Below, piece after piece: positions 56,001 to 62,778 of a stretch of 64,000 bases of DNA. The stretch's first letter is position 1. Every line of letters starts with the position of its first letter. Position numbers and translations under genes: made by a program. The stretch spans positions 992,001 to 1,056,000 of the forward strand of contig CAXBHL010000001.1 of assembly GCA_963975575.1 (NCBI GenBank), written 5' to 3'. The notes beneath the pieces were generated by a model. That model saw only the letters and a program-made list of their open reading frames with translations. It did not search any database and was not told the DNA's origin. Source of the stretch: UBA6054 sp963975575 (GTDB taxonomy: Bacteria > Planctomycetota > Phycisphaerae > Phycisphaerales > UBA1924).

Positions 56001-57274
56001 AGCAGGACAACGGGCTCGCACGATTCGACCTGCTCGCCACCCTCTACCGAGACGATCCTGACGCAACGCTGACGCTTGCGGTCCGGGAAGGGTGCGCCCC
56101 GGCGGAGTCCGGCATCGACATCGAATCATTCCTGTCCGACGCCGCAACACGGCTCGCGGACGAGGATCGGGCGGCGCGGATCGAGTCCTCGGCCACCGTC
56201 CGGACGCGCGGAACCGAGCCTGATCGGTCCGGCGATTCGGTCCTGATGCCGGGAACCCCGCAAGGGCATGTGCTTTACACCGTGCTCTCGGTGTTCCGAG
56301 AGGTGCTCGATGCGCCGGGCATGACCGAGTCCGACGACTTCTTCCGCCTCGGCGGCAACTCGCTCAAGGCGGTCCGCGCGTTGTCCATGCTCAGGGATCG
56401 ATTGGGGGTCGAGGCCTCCACGGTGATCATCTTCAGCGAATCGACCCCGATCGACCTCGCACGGGCGCTGCTGAAGGGGTCCTTCCGCCCCGGCGCGAAC
56501 CTGGCCTTCCGCATGAGCCCCGGTTCGGATGAATATCCGTTCTATCTGCTCCCGGGCATCGAAGGAAACCTCATCAGCTTCGCGCCGCTCGTTCGTCAAC
56601 TCGAATCCGAACGCGGGTGCATCGGCCTCGAGTACCCGGGGCTCCAGGCCGGGAGCGAGCCTCTGGCTTCGATCCCGGACATCGCGTCCCTGTTCTCGAG
56701 CCTGATCCGTCCGCCCGACCCCGGAGCCCCCGCACCGGCCCTGATCGGGTACAGCTTCGGCGGCGTGGTCGCGTACGAACTCGCGATGAACTACCAACGG
56801 CGCGGCCTTGCGCCCGGCCCGCTCGTTCTGGTGGACAGCTACCTGCCGGAGAGCGTTTCGTACAAGTCCAGGCCGCAGCGACTGGCCATCTACGCCCGGG
56901 CGGCGGTGGGGATTCCCACTCGTGCGCGCCTGCGTTACATCCGCCGTCGTGTGCTCGGGTTCTTCGAGGGTCGCCGCCAGCAGCGCGAGGAGATCGCACG
57001 CCGATCGGGCCCCCTCTTCGAAGCGAACCGCGCCGCGTTGGGCACCTATCGGGCCGCGGAGCCCTACCGCGGCCCCGTGCTGATCTTCCGCGGCCGCCGC
57101 CCCGACTGGATGATCACCCAGAAAGACGACGGCGCCAACGGCTGGCGCGCCTGCGTCCAAGGCCCGATCAGCGTGGTCGAATGCGACGCCGAGCACAGCG
57201 AACTCCTCCGCGAACAGCTTGCCCCGCGGGTCGCGCAGCACATCGCCGAGTGGGTCGCGCGGTTCGACACATAA
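53048..57274 (+). CDS. Nonribosomal peptide synthetase, A-PCP-C-PCP-TE
   Basis: A 1408-residue multidomain enzyme at the end of the polysaccharide block. Adenylation (about 20-530): YTSGSTGRPKG, NAYGPTE, RSGDRVR and the catalytic Lys503 in NRNGKIDRTR. First PCP (about 535-605): Ser566 in GGNSLHAM. Condensation (about 610-1040): active-site His746-His747-x3-Asp751 in HHVISDAW. Second PCP (about 1065-1140): Ser1105 in GGNSLKAV. Thioesterase (about 1150-1405): nucleophile Ser1236 in GYSFGG, Asp1263 and His1383. The second module has no adenylation domain, so its PCP must be loaded in trans, by the same A domain, or accept a non-amino-acid group. By-eye pocket residues: D-L-I-V-G-C-A-S-L-K, which I cannot assign to an amino acid. 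The product is unknown. Confidence 0.93.
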   Translation: MHDGDQPSASSGPTAEAGAPAVAHAVFEAVARRWPDRVAAVCADDQVTYAELDSWADAIATALREAGLRDEEPVGIASPRSIGQVAGVLGVLKAGGAYVPLIANQPSARLIAIAGDAGCRTVLADGAFPRSLFSSVERVVDPDAFRHVKGAGFGLSISPDRLAYIMYTSGSTGRPKGVLIEHSGVVRLVRGQRYMPFGPDFHFLYAGPLSFDLSTIEIFTPLLHGARLLIAGEDVLSPGTIRRFVEREGLKGVCVSFSLFRALFEADPGAFEGIPVIGVCGEPADPRVIRRAQERLPDASFYNAYGPTECTSLTTTHQIPSPVPLDPPVVPIGVPLERMRVRIVDERLEDVSPGATGELLIGGVGLARGYLNDPDLTAARFVGSGEGGARWYRSGDRVRMMPDGAIAYLGRADDQVKVRGQRIELGEIDAALVADPAIESAAAVVVGEGENAVVAACVVPAGPLERRFDLDSVLERVSDRLTRAMLPARLVPVSALPINRNGKIDRTRVAAIAAEAIKGPSRDAARPLDDPPRGPAEEELAEMVSGVLGGPPRGMDLTFLQAGGNSLHAMVLCMRVRERSGADLDVPEILTAPSLRSLAATIADRRSTIRSRAPDAITSGRFPMSPAQLRLWTIQHMDPKSAAYNITYRIEFATRPDPGTLAAAWQRLHERHAALRTRFSNPGDPSPAAELLPDIRSIVSAITPGRDSDGAVAVECTRPFDLAKAPLARLIVRDGPDGADGWLVMHHVISDAWSMEVILRDLAEMYRAIELGTPVRLPSVGKGVPAHAARAESDDDSAAAKKLAAQAASEFRGLPHTGLSETTAMGGVPRPEARTAVRQVSPDLRASVDAIATRHAVSPHAVWLGLYAAWVCKIVGRSDVAIGLAVSTRDIGGFENDVGFFVETVPVRMSLRGMTTAQIIECAADAMRRAQQRRRIPFDLLVSNLEDHPPLMRTPITDVFFNLIDRAPIAWPPAGESIIRPVCTEQDNGLARFDLLATLYRDDPDATLTLAVREGCAPAESGIDIESFLSDAATRLADEDRAARIESSATVRTRGTEPDRSGDSVLMPGTPQGHVLYTVLSVFREVLDAPGMTESDDFFRLGGNSLKAVRALSMLRDRLGVEASTVIIFSESTPIDLARALLKGSFRPGANLAFRMSPGSDEYPFYLLPGIEGNLISFAPLVRQLESERGCIGLEYPGLQAGSEPLASIPDIASLFSSLIRPPDPGAPAPALIGYSFGGVVAYELAMNYQRRGLAPGPLVLVDSYLPESVSYKSRPQRLAIYARAAVGIPTRARLRYIRRRVLGFFEGRRQQREEIARRSGPLFEANRAALGTYRAAEPYRGPVLIFRGRRPDWMITQKDDGANGWRACVQGPISVVECDAEHSELLREQLAPRVAQHIAEWVARFDT

Positions 57275-57275
57275 C

Positions 57276-58376
57276 TCAAAGGATCAGCTCCTGCGCGAGC
57301 GATTCCAGGGCCGATCGGAGCACCCGGCACGAACGACCGAACTCCTCAAGCGAGATCCGTTCCTGTGGCGTGTGATCCAGCCCGCTGTCGCCGGGCCCGT
57401 AGGCCGCGATCGGGCATCCCCAGATCGGGGCGACCACATTGAGGTCGGCGGTCCCACTCTTGAGTTTCGGGCGCGGCGACCCACCCTCCGCCCGGATGGC
57501 TCCGGAGATCGCACGCACCACCGCGTCGTTGCGATCGGTCGCGAAGGCGGACTCCTGGCCGCGCCAGGACACGGTGCCTTGCCCGTCCGCCAACGTCCCG
57601 AGCCGATCGGACAGGGCGTGCGGATCCAGCCCGGGCGGCAGGCGGAATCCCGCCTCCAGCACCGCCCGCTCGGTCAGTCCGTCGGACGTTGAAGAGAAGG
57701 ACCTGATCCCGGCCTGAATCCGGTCGAACGTGCGCGCGCGACCGACGTTGAACGTTGCGGCCTCAGCCAGAACACGCGTCCACCACGCGATCACCGTATC
57801 GCACGCGGACAGATCCGGCCCGGCGCTGTGGGCACCGTCCCGCTCGCACACGAACCGGCCTAGCAACCGGCCCTTGTAGCCCAGCGTCACGCCATCCCAT
57901 CCGCTGGGTTCGCCGATGATGCAGGCCCGGGGTCGCAACCGGCCTGCGAGAAACCGGGCACCCGGTGAGCCGGCCGTTTCCTCCCCGACCGCGCCCGCCA
58001 CGGTGACCCGGACCCCCTCCGGCAGCTCCGCCGCGGACGCGCCGGCGAGCATCGCCGCCAGCGGCCCCTTGGCATCCACGCTCCCGCGCCCGTGCAGCAC
58101 CCCGTCCTCGATCCGGACCGGGATGTCCCCCGGCACGGTATCGATGTGCCCGAGCAGGACGATGTGGCACCCGCCCTCCGCGGACGCCGCGCCGCGATGG
58201 GCCAGGGCGTTGCCGGCCTCGTCGATCTCTGTCCTAAACCCCATCCCCGCGGCGTGCCGCACGAACACTTCCGCGGCCCGCCGCTCCGCCCCGGACACAC
58301 TCGGTGTGGCCACCAGCTCGTGCAACAGACGCACCGCCGCCGTCGTGTCCACTCCCCCAGTCGCGGCTTGGGTCAC
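57276..58376 (-). CDS. lysK: LysW-amino acid hydrolase (LysK-like, M20 family)
   Basis: A 366-residue metallopeptidase that releases lysine (or ornithine) from the LysW carrier protein. Zinc-binding GHIDTV near residue 75 and GRGSVDAKGPLAAM are followed by the catalytic EET region (VGEETAGSPGARF). Later motifs are CIIGEPSGWDGVTLGYKGR and KSGTADLNVVAP. GTG at 58376 overlaps the lysZ stop (GTGA). It is the last gene of the lysWXYZK operon and ends one base after the NRPS stop, converging on it. Position next to lysW, lysX and lysZ supports LysK over generic ArgE or DapE. Confidence 0.9.
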   Translation of the reverse strand: MTQAATGGVDTTAAVRLLHELVATPSVSGAERRAAEVFVRHAAGMGFRTEIDEAGNALAHRGAASAEGGCHIVLLGHIDTVPGDIPVRIEDGVLHGRGSVDAKGPLAAMLAGASAAELPEGVRVTVAGAVGEETAGSPGARFLAGRLRPRACIIGEPSGWDGVTLGYKGRLLGRFVCERDGAHSAGPDLSACDTVIAWWTRVLAEAATFNVGRARTFDRIQAGIRSFSSTSDGLTERAVLEAGFRLPPGLDPHALSDRLGTLADGQGTVSWRGQESAFATDRNDAVVRAISGAIRAEGGSPRPKLKSGTADLNVVAPIWGCPIAAYGPGDSGLDHTPQERISLEEFGRSCRVLRSALESLAQELIL

Positions 58377-59200
58377 GCCGGCACCCCCGCCCCCGTGAAC
58401 ACGGTGCCGAGCCCGGCGCGAGCCCGACGGATGGCGTCCGGACCGATCGCTGAACCGATCACGACCCGATCGACACCCCCGGCCAACGCTTCCTCCGCCG
58501 CCAGCACCTTGTTCTTCATTCTTCCCAGCGCGAACTCTCGGGCGTCTCCGATGCGTTCGGCTCGGACGCAGCGGATCAAAGACTCCGGATCCGTCACGTC
58601 CCGCAGCAGCCCCGGGACGTTGGAGAGCAGCAGCAACTCGTCCGCCCCCAGCGCCGCCGCCGTCGCCGCCGCAGCGCGGTCCGCGTCCACGTTGATGGCG
58701 ACACCCTCCGGCGTGATCGCCGGCGGGGTCAGAACCGGAATCCGGCCCGCGTCGAGCAGCATGCCCAGGAACCCGGCGTCCACCGACTCCACCCGGCCCG
58801 AGAGGTCGTCCCGGACGATCACCGTCTGCCCGTCCTCGACCGCCCGGATGGCCGACTTTCTTGAGCCGGTCCAGATGCCCGCATCGATCCCGCTCAGCCC
58901 GACCGCGTCCACCCCCAACGCCCTGAGCGACTCGACGATCCCCTTGTTGATCTTCCCGCAATAGACCATCTCGAAGATCTCGAGCGTGCGACGGTCCGTC
59001 CTCCGGGACGTGTGCCCGCCCGGGCTCGTGATGGTCCGGGCCGGGTGGCCCAGGGCCTCGGAGATCACGTTGGTTTCGTGCGAACCGCCATGCACCAGCA
59101 CCGCCCGCACGCCGTCCCGCACCAGTTCCGCGAACTGCGCCGCGATCGGTCCCAGGTCGATCCCTTCCCCGCCGCCGATCTTGATCACCACCGTTGTCAT
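58373..59200 (-). CDS. lysZ: LysW-aminoadipate/glutamate kinase (LysZ, acetylglutamate kinase family)
   Basis: A 275-residue amino-acid kinase that phosphorylates the side-chain carboxyl of the LysW-bound substrate. VVIKIGGGEGIDL binds ATP; VLVHGGSHETNVI, the ITSPGGHTSRRTDRRTLEIF region and VAINVDADRAAAATAAAL are family-typical. In acetylglutamate kinases the substrate loop differs; the TSRRT sequence is of the LysZ/ArgB-like group. GAGGAG precedes the ATG at 59200. It lies 11 bases after lysY and overlaps lysK. It could serve lysine, arginine or both. Confidence 0.9.
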   Translation of the reverse strand: MTTVVIKIGGGEGIDLGPIAAQFAELVRDGVRAVLVHGGSHETNVISEALGHPARTITSPGGHTSRRTDRRTLEIFEMVYCGKINKGIVESLRALGVDAVGLSGIDAGIWTGSRKSAIRAVEDGQTVIVRDDLSGRVESVDAGFLGMLLDAGRIPVLTPPAITPEGVAINVDADRAAAATAAALGADELLLLSNVPGLLRDVTDPESLIRCVRAERIGDAREFALGRMKNKVLAAEEALAGGVDRVVIGSAIGPDAIRRARAGLGTVFTGAGVPA

Positions 59201-59211
59201 CGTTGCGCTCC

Positions 59212-60240
59212 TCACGCCGGGTGCAGCCCCGGGAACCAAAGTCCGTCCGTCTCGTTGACGCCCAGTGCGAGGTTCATCGACTGCACCGCCGACCCCGCCG
59301 CGCCCTTGACCAGATTGTCGATCGCGCACAGCGCGACGATCCGCCCAGAGCGTTCGTCCACCGCGAATCCCACGTCAGCGTGGTTCGACCCGACGACCAC
59401 CCGCGGATCCGGGAAGCGATTGGGACCCGACCGATCCGCCACCAGCCGCACGAACGGTTCGTCGGCGTACGACCCGCGGTACAGCTTCCAGACTTCCTTG
59501 GTCTCCACCTGACGAGTCGGCTCGATATGGGCTGTGCACAGCACGCCCCGGACCATGTCGATTGCCGTGATTGTGGCGTCAACGTCGATCGGTCCCAACG
59601 ACTGCGCGACCTCGCCCAGGTGGCGGTGACCGGACGCGGAATAGGTCCGCGCCGTCCGGGCCCGCACCGGGTGGTGCGATCCCGCGCTCGGCTCCGCCCC
59701 GGCCTCCGACGACCCGACCTTGACGTCGCAGATCGCCCGCCGGATCAGCCCCGCCCGCGCCAGCGGGAGCAGGGCAAGCGTCATCGCCGTCGCGTTGCAC
59801 CCCACCCCGGAGACCAGCCGAGCGCCGGGCAGCCGTTGTCTGGACACCTCGGGCAGCCCGTATACGGCCTCGACCAGCACTCCGGGGTTGGGATGCGTCT
59901 CTCCGTACCACTCCCGGTACGACTCTCCGTCGTTCAGGCGGAAATCCGCCGAAAGATCGATCACCAGCGGGGCCAGATCCATCCAGCGTCCGATGTCGCC
60001 CGCGGCCTTCCCGTGCGGCATGCACAGAAAGAGCACGTCGCACGCCGCAACCTCCTCCGGGTTTACGAACGCGATGTCAGAATGCCCACGCAGATTCGGA
60101 TGCGCCCGGTGCACCGGCTGGGTCGCCAACGAACGCGAGGAAACCTGGCCGATGTCCACGCCCGGGTGCCCGAGCAGCAGCCGCAGCAACTCGCCGCCGG
60201 TGTACCCGCTGCCGCCCACGATCGACGCCCGCACTGTCAC
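59212..60240 (-). CDS. lysY: LysW-gamma-aminoadipyl/glutamyl-phosphate reductase (LysY/ArgC)
   Basis: A 342-residue NADPH-dependent semialdehyde dehydrogenase. ASIVGGSGYTGGELLRLL binds NADPH, the catalytic Cys is in LVSGVGCNATAM near residue 150, and HRHLGEVAQ and VRGVLCTAHI follow. It reduces the acyl phosphate made by LysZ. ArgC and LysY cannot be separated by sequence alone; the neighbours lysW and lysX argue for the carrier-protein pathway. GTG start at 60240 overlaps the lysX stop. Confidence 0.9.
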   Translation of the reverse strand: MTVRASIVGGSGYTGGELLRLLLGHPGVDIGQVSSRSLATQPVHRAHPNLRGHSDIAFVNPEEVAACDVLFLCMPHGKAAGDIGRWMDLAPLVIDLSADFRLNDGESYREWYGETHPNPGVLVEAVYGLPEVSRQRLPGARLVSGVGCNATAMTLALLPLARAGLIRRAICDVKVGSSEAGAEPSAGSHHPVRARTARTYSASGHRHLGEVAQSLGPIDVDATITAIDMVRGVLCTAHIEPTRQVETKEVWKLYRGSYADEPFVRLVADRSGPNRFPDPRVVVGSNHADVGFAVDERSGRIVALCAIDNLVKGAAGSAVQSMNLALGVNETDGLWFPGLHPA

Positions 60241-61112
60241 GCGTTCACCGCCCCAGCAGCTCGTGCTGTTTCTGCGATGCTCACCGCGTGCCGGGCCACG
60301 TGCCCCGGGATGTCCACGCCGGTCGTCTCGATGCTGTTGCGAAACTCCATCGAGTGGTTCAACTCATTGATCAACAGCCCCCGGCGCGGACATTCGAGCA
60401 CGTCAATCGCTACCACGTCCGCTCCAACCGCGGCCGCCGCCCGGCGGCACAGCCCTCCGAGTTCGCTCGAGATCTCAAGCCCCGACGCCCGCGCCCCCCG
60501 GGCTGTGTTGGTGACCCAGTGGGCACTCGCCCGGGCAATGGCCGCGATCGGCTCGCCGCCCACCACAAACACCCGGATATCCCGCCCCGGCTTGTCGATG
60601 TGCTCCTGCACGTAAAAAACGCCCTGTCCGACCGACCCGAGCGTGTCCCGGTGCTCGATCACCGCTTCGGCGGCGTCGCGGTCGTTGACCCGCGCCACCA
60701 GCCGGCCCCACGATCCGACCGTCGGCTTGAGCACCGCCGGATACCCGATCCCCTCGACCGCCGCCAGCCCCGACTCGGCGCTGGTCCCCACCAGAACCCG
60801 CGGCTGCGCCACTCCGGCTTGAGCCAGCGCGATCGAGGTCATCAACTTGTCCGAGCAGATCTCGATCGACCGCCCGGGGTTCATGCAGCGGATGCCGTGC
60901 CCCTCGAGGATCCGCACGCTGGTCAGCGAGCAGGTCAGGCTGACGGAACGCTCAACGACCAGGTCGAAGCCGGCCCAGTCGCCCGGGCTCTCCAGATCGA
61001 ACACGGCGTCTCGCAGATCGACCGGGACAACCTCGACGCCGATCGATTCGAAGGCGTCGAGGAGCAGGCGTTCTTCGACGCGCAGGCGGGTGTAAGTCAA
61101 AGCGATGCGCAT
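60237..61112 (-). CDS. lysX: LysW ligase (LysX/ArgX, RimK-like ATP-grasp)
   Basis: A 291-residue ATP-grasp ligase that joins the alpha-amino group of aminoadipate (or glutamate) to the terminal Glu of LysW. MRIALTYTRLRVEERLL, SDKLMTSIALAQAGV, YPAVLKPTVGSWGRLVARV (ATP loop), YVQEHIDKPGRDIRVFVVG and LLINELNHSMEFRNSIETTG match the family. The substrate motif NSIETTG is near the C-terminus; whether it favours aminoadipate or glutamate I cannot tell. GAGGA lies before the ATG. lysW is 95 bases upstream. Confidence 0.92.
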   Translation of the reverse strand: MRIALTYTRLRVEERLLLDAFESIGVEVVPVDLRDAVFDLESPGDWAGFDLVVERSVSLTCSLTSVRILEGHGIRCMNPGRSIEICSDKLMTSIALAQAGVAQPRVLVGTSAESGLAAVEGIGYPAVLKPTVGSWGRLVARVNDRDAAEAVIEHRDTLGSVGQGVFYVQEHIDKPGRDIRVFVVGGEPIAAIARASAHWVTNTARGARASGLEISSELGGLCRRAAAAVGADVVAIDVLECPRRGLLINELNHSMEFRNSIETTGVDIPGHVARHAVSIAETARAAGAVNA

Positions 61113-61207
61113 GGGGATCCTCGTGGGCGTTGGTCATGGGGGAGCGGACGGCCGGCGGGATTGCCGGACCCGGTCAGTTCACACGATCGCAGGACGTGCC
61201 GGCGGGC

Positions 61208-61393
61208 TTACTCGCCCCAGTCCTCTTCCACCTCCGGCGCGACTTCCAGCGTGAGCGGGCTCAGGCTGGTGACCTCCAGTTCGGCCCCGCAGTCGGTGCA
61301 CCGCGCGATCTGCCCGTTGAGCGGCTGGCGGTCGAAACGCACGGCGGCGTCACATTCAGGGCAGGCGGCTTCGATGGTGGTGGCGGTGGTCAT
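61208..61393 (-). CDS. lysW: LysW amino-group carrier protein
   Basis: A 61-residue acidic carrier. It has a zinc-binding N-terminal part (ACPECD and CTDCG) and the diagnostic C-terminus EEDWGE, whose last glutamate forms the isopeptide bond with the substrate amino group. It protects and carries the intermediate through LysX, LysZ, LysY and LysK. ATG at 61393 is right for AAGGAG (seven bases); an ATG at 61399 would lie too close to it. The gene begins 38 bases after an intrinsic terminator hairpin in its own leader, suggesting attenuation. Confidence 0.94.
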   Translation of the reverse strand: MTTATTIEAACPECDAAVRFDRQPLNGQIARCTDCGAELEVTSLSPLTLEVAPEVEEDWGE

Positions 61394-61430
61394 GAGCATG
61401 CTCCTTGCAGACAGAGGGTTATCAGGGAAG

Positions 61431-61468
61431 TACAAAAACGAAAACACCCCGGGCGGGTGCCCGGGGTG
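61431..61468 (-). terminator. Attenuator terminator in the lysW leader
   Basis: On the minus strand a 10-bp perfect GC stem (61468-61459 with 61454-61445) with a four-base loop is followed by TTTTCGTTTTT, a full intrinsic terminator 38 bases upstream of lysW. An alternative pairing exists: CGGGGT overlapping the leader stop codon (61505-61500) matches ACCCCG in the left arm (61467-61462), which would break the terminator. No gene ends just before it other than the short Lys-codon ORF, which supports a regulatory role. Confidence 0.8.
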
Positions 61469-61497
61469 CGGTGTGCTCTTGGTTCTGGCTCGGGTTC

Positions 61498-61587
61498 TTA
61501 CCCCGCTCCGACCGCAGCCACCATCACAGCCCGGACACCCGAGGTGTCTTTGGCTTTGGCGGCTTTTTTGGACGAGGCGTTGATCAT
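61498..61587 (-). CDS. Putative lysine-codon leader peptide of the lysW operon
   Basis: A 29-codon ORF (ATG at 61587; ATGs at 61602 and 61599 are in frame but lie in the promoter's -10 region). It reads MINASSKKAAKAKDTS and ends in a hydrophobic VMVAAVGAG. Four of codons 7-13 are lysine, all AAA, in a genome that prefers GC-rich codons. It sits between a consensus-like promoter and the terminator in front of lysW. With transcription starting near 61594 the message would have a leader of about seven bases, so translation would be almost leaderless. Ribosome stalling at Lys codons when lysyl-tRNA is scarce would free the anti-terminator. This is inferred from layout; the ORF is too short to be certain. 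Confidence 0.6.
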   Translation of the reverse strand: MINASSKKAAKAKDTSGVRAVMVAAVGAG

Positions 61588-61600
61588 GGGAGTCGGCATC

Positions 61601-61628
61601 ATGCTAACGGGAGGTCATCGTTTGTCAA
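61601..61628 (-). promoter_or_regulatory. Sigma70-type promoter of the lysW operon
   Basis: On the minus strand a perfect TTGACA (61628-61623) and TAGCAT (61606-61601) are separated by 16 bases. Transcription should start near 61594, just before the leader-peptide ATG at 61587. Confidence 0.6.
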
Positions 61629-61722
61629 ATCGGCGATTCCGAACCACCGGCGCCACTCGAAGAAGAAACGAAAGCGGCGGAGACGAAGGCTCCCCGCCGC
61701 GTGGTGATCAACAAACCGGAGA

Positions 61723-61866
61723 TCAGCCGCGGCGCCGGCGAGCCGCGACCAGTCCGCCGAGACCGAACAGGCCCGCGGCTCTGCCAGCACCACTTCTCCC
61801 GCGGAAAGCAGATCTTGGCGATTGGTTGAAATGCTGTCTCAGACTTGGGAGGCTGTGCGAAAACAT
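61723..61866 (-). pseudogene. PEP-CTERM-like tail remnant or miniature gene
   Basis: A 47-codon frame ends RAAGLFGLGGLVAARRRRG, which is the hydrophobic helix plus arginine cluster of a PEP-CTERM-type tail. The residues before it (MFSHSLPSLRQHFNQSPRSA) have no signal peptide. The Pro motif before the helix is missing. It may be the last piece of a decayed secreted protein gene. The rest of 61629-62024 shows no further coding sequence or element that I can identify. Confidence 0.35.
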
Positions 61867-62024
61867 CTGAACACTCGATCAATCCAAAAATAGGGTCAAG
61901 GCCGGATGTAGCAAGGTCGCGGCTCCGATCCGGAACGGCCCCGCTCCGGCCGGGGTGCCGCCGCAAATGGGTCCCCCGAACCCAGACCCGCCGATGCCGA
62001 CGCGGGCGTTCGGCCCGGCGCAAG

Positions 62025-62049
62025 AAAAAGGCCCCGCTTTCGCGGAGCC
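62025..62049 (-). terminator. Intrinsic terminator after tRNA-Arg
   Basis: On the minus strand an 8-bp stem (62049-62042 with 62037-62030, one G-U) with a GAAA tetraloop is followed by TTTTT, nine bases after the tRNA 3' end. Confidence 0.88.
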
Positions 62050-62058
62050 GGTTCCAAA

Positions 62059-62132
62059 CGCGGGCGGAAGGATTCGAACCCTCAACCTCCTGATCCGTAG
62101 TCAGGTGCTCTATCCAGTTGAGCTACGCCCGC
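62059..62132 (-). tRNA. tRNA-Arg(ACG)
   Basis: A 74-base cloverleaf on the minus strand: acceptor GCGGGCG/CGCCCGC, D-arm TAGCTCAACTGGATAGAGC, anticodon stem CCTGA/TCAGG with loop CTACGGA giving anticodon ACG (read as ICG after A-to-I editing), T-arm with TTCGAAT. Discriminator G. CCA is not encoded. Confidence 0.97.
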
Positions 62133-62347
62133 TCGATATGTGGCCCCTACGGTACGCAGGTTTCCCGGGGCTGGCAAGCGTTCCGCCCCTCCGATCCGAC
62201 CCCCGGCGCTTGATTTGCCGCGCCGGGGGGCAACAATCACGGCCCGGGACCAGCCGGTCCGCGGGGGCGGCAAGTCCGTCCGATCTCACGACTTCGGGAG
62301 GCCCCCGCCTCCCTCCAGACCCCGACCGACGAAGGAACTCAGGCACC

Positions 62348-62617
62348 ATGGCCCACTCGAACTCGGCGAAGAAGCGCGTCCGTCAGAACATCAAGGCCCG
62401 TGCCCTGAACCGCTGGCGTATGCGTGCGATGCGTGTCGCGCTCAAAGACTTTGCCGACAAGATCGCCACCGGCACCAACGAGGAGGCCACGGCGGCCTGC
62501 CGCGAGGCGTCCAAGATCGTCGATCGCACCGCTCAGAAGGGCGTGATCCACCGCAACCAGGCCGCCCGGCGCAAGAGCCGCCTCAACGCCCGCCTCAAGG
62601 CCAAGGTCAAGGCCTGA
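62348..62617 (+). CDS. rpsT: 30S ribosomal protein S20
   Basis: An 89-residue, highly basic helical bS20. MAHSNSAKKRVRQNIKARAL and the C-terminal GVIHRNQAARRKSRL are conserved family stretches. It binds 16S rRNA early in 30S assembly. Length is normal. It stands alone with a terminator at 62683; ATG at 62348. Confidence 0.96.
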   Translation: MAHSNSAKKRVRQNIKARALNRWRMRAMRVALKDFADKIATGTNEEATAACREASKIVDRTAQKGVIHRNQAARRKSRLNARLKAKVKA

Positions 62618-62682
62618 TCCGCTGATCTGATTTCCGGGTCTGCGGCGTCCCGCACGCCGAACCCCGCGTTTGACAAACTCCG

Positions 62683-62715
62683 ACCCGGCCGCGAACATCG
62701 GCCGGGTTTTTCTTT
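62683..62715 (+). terminator. Intrinsic terminator after rpsT
   Basis: A 9-bp stem (62683-62691 with 62699-62707), seven-base loop, then TTTTTCTTT. Confidence 0.9.
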
Positions 62716-62778
62716 CCCGATCCCGATACTCGGGCCTCACAGGCAGCCCCGATCCGCCGATCCGTCCGACATCACCGC

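Noticed and set aside
61625..62023. Minus-strand frame of 132 codons between lysW leader and tRNA-Arg
   Set aside because: Arg/Pro-rich with no family similarity or ribosome site; it overlaps the tRNA terminator region.
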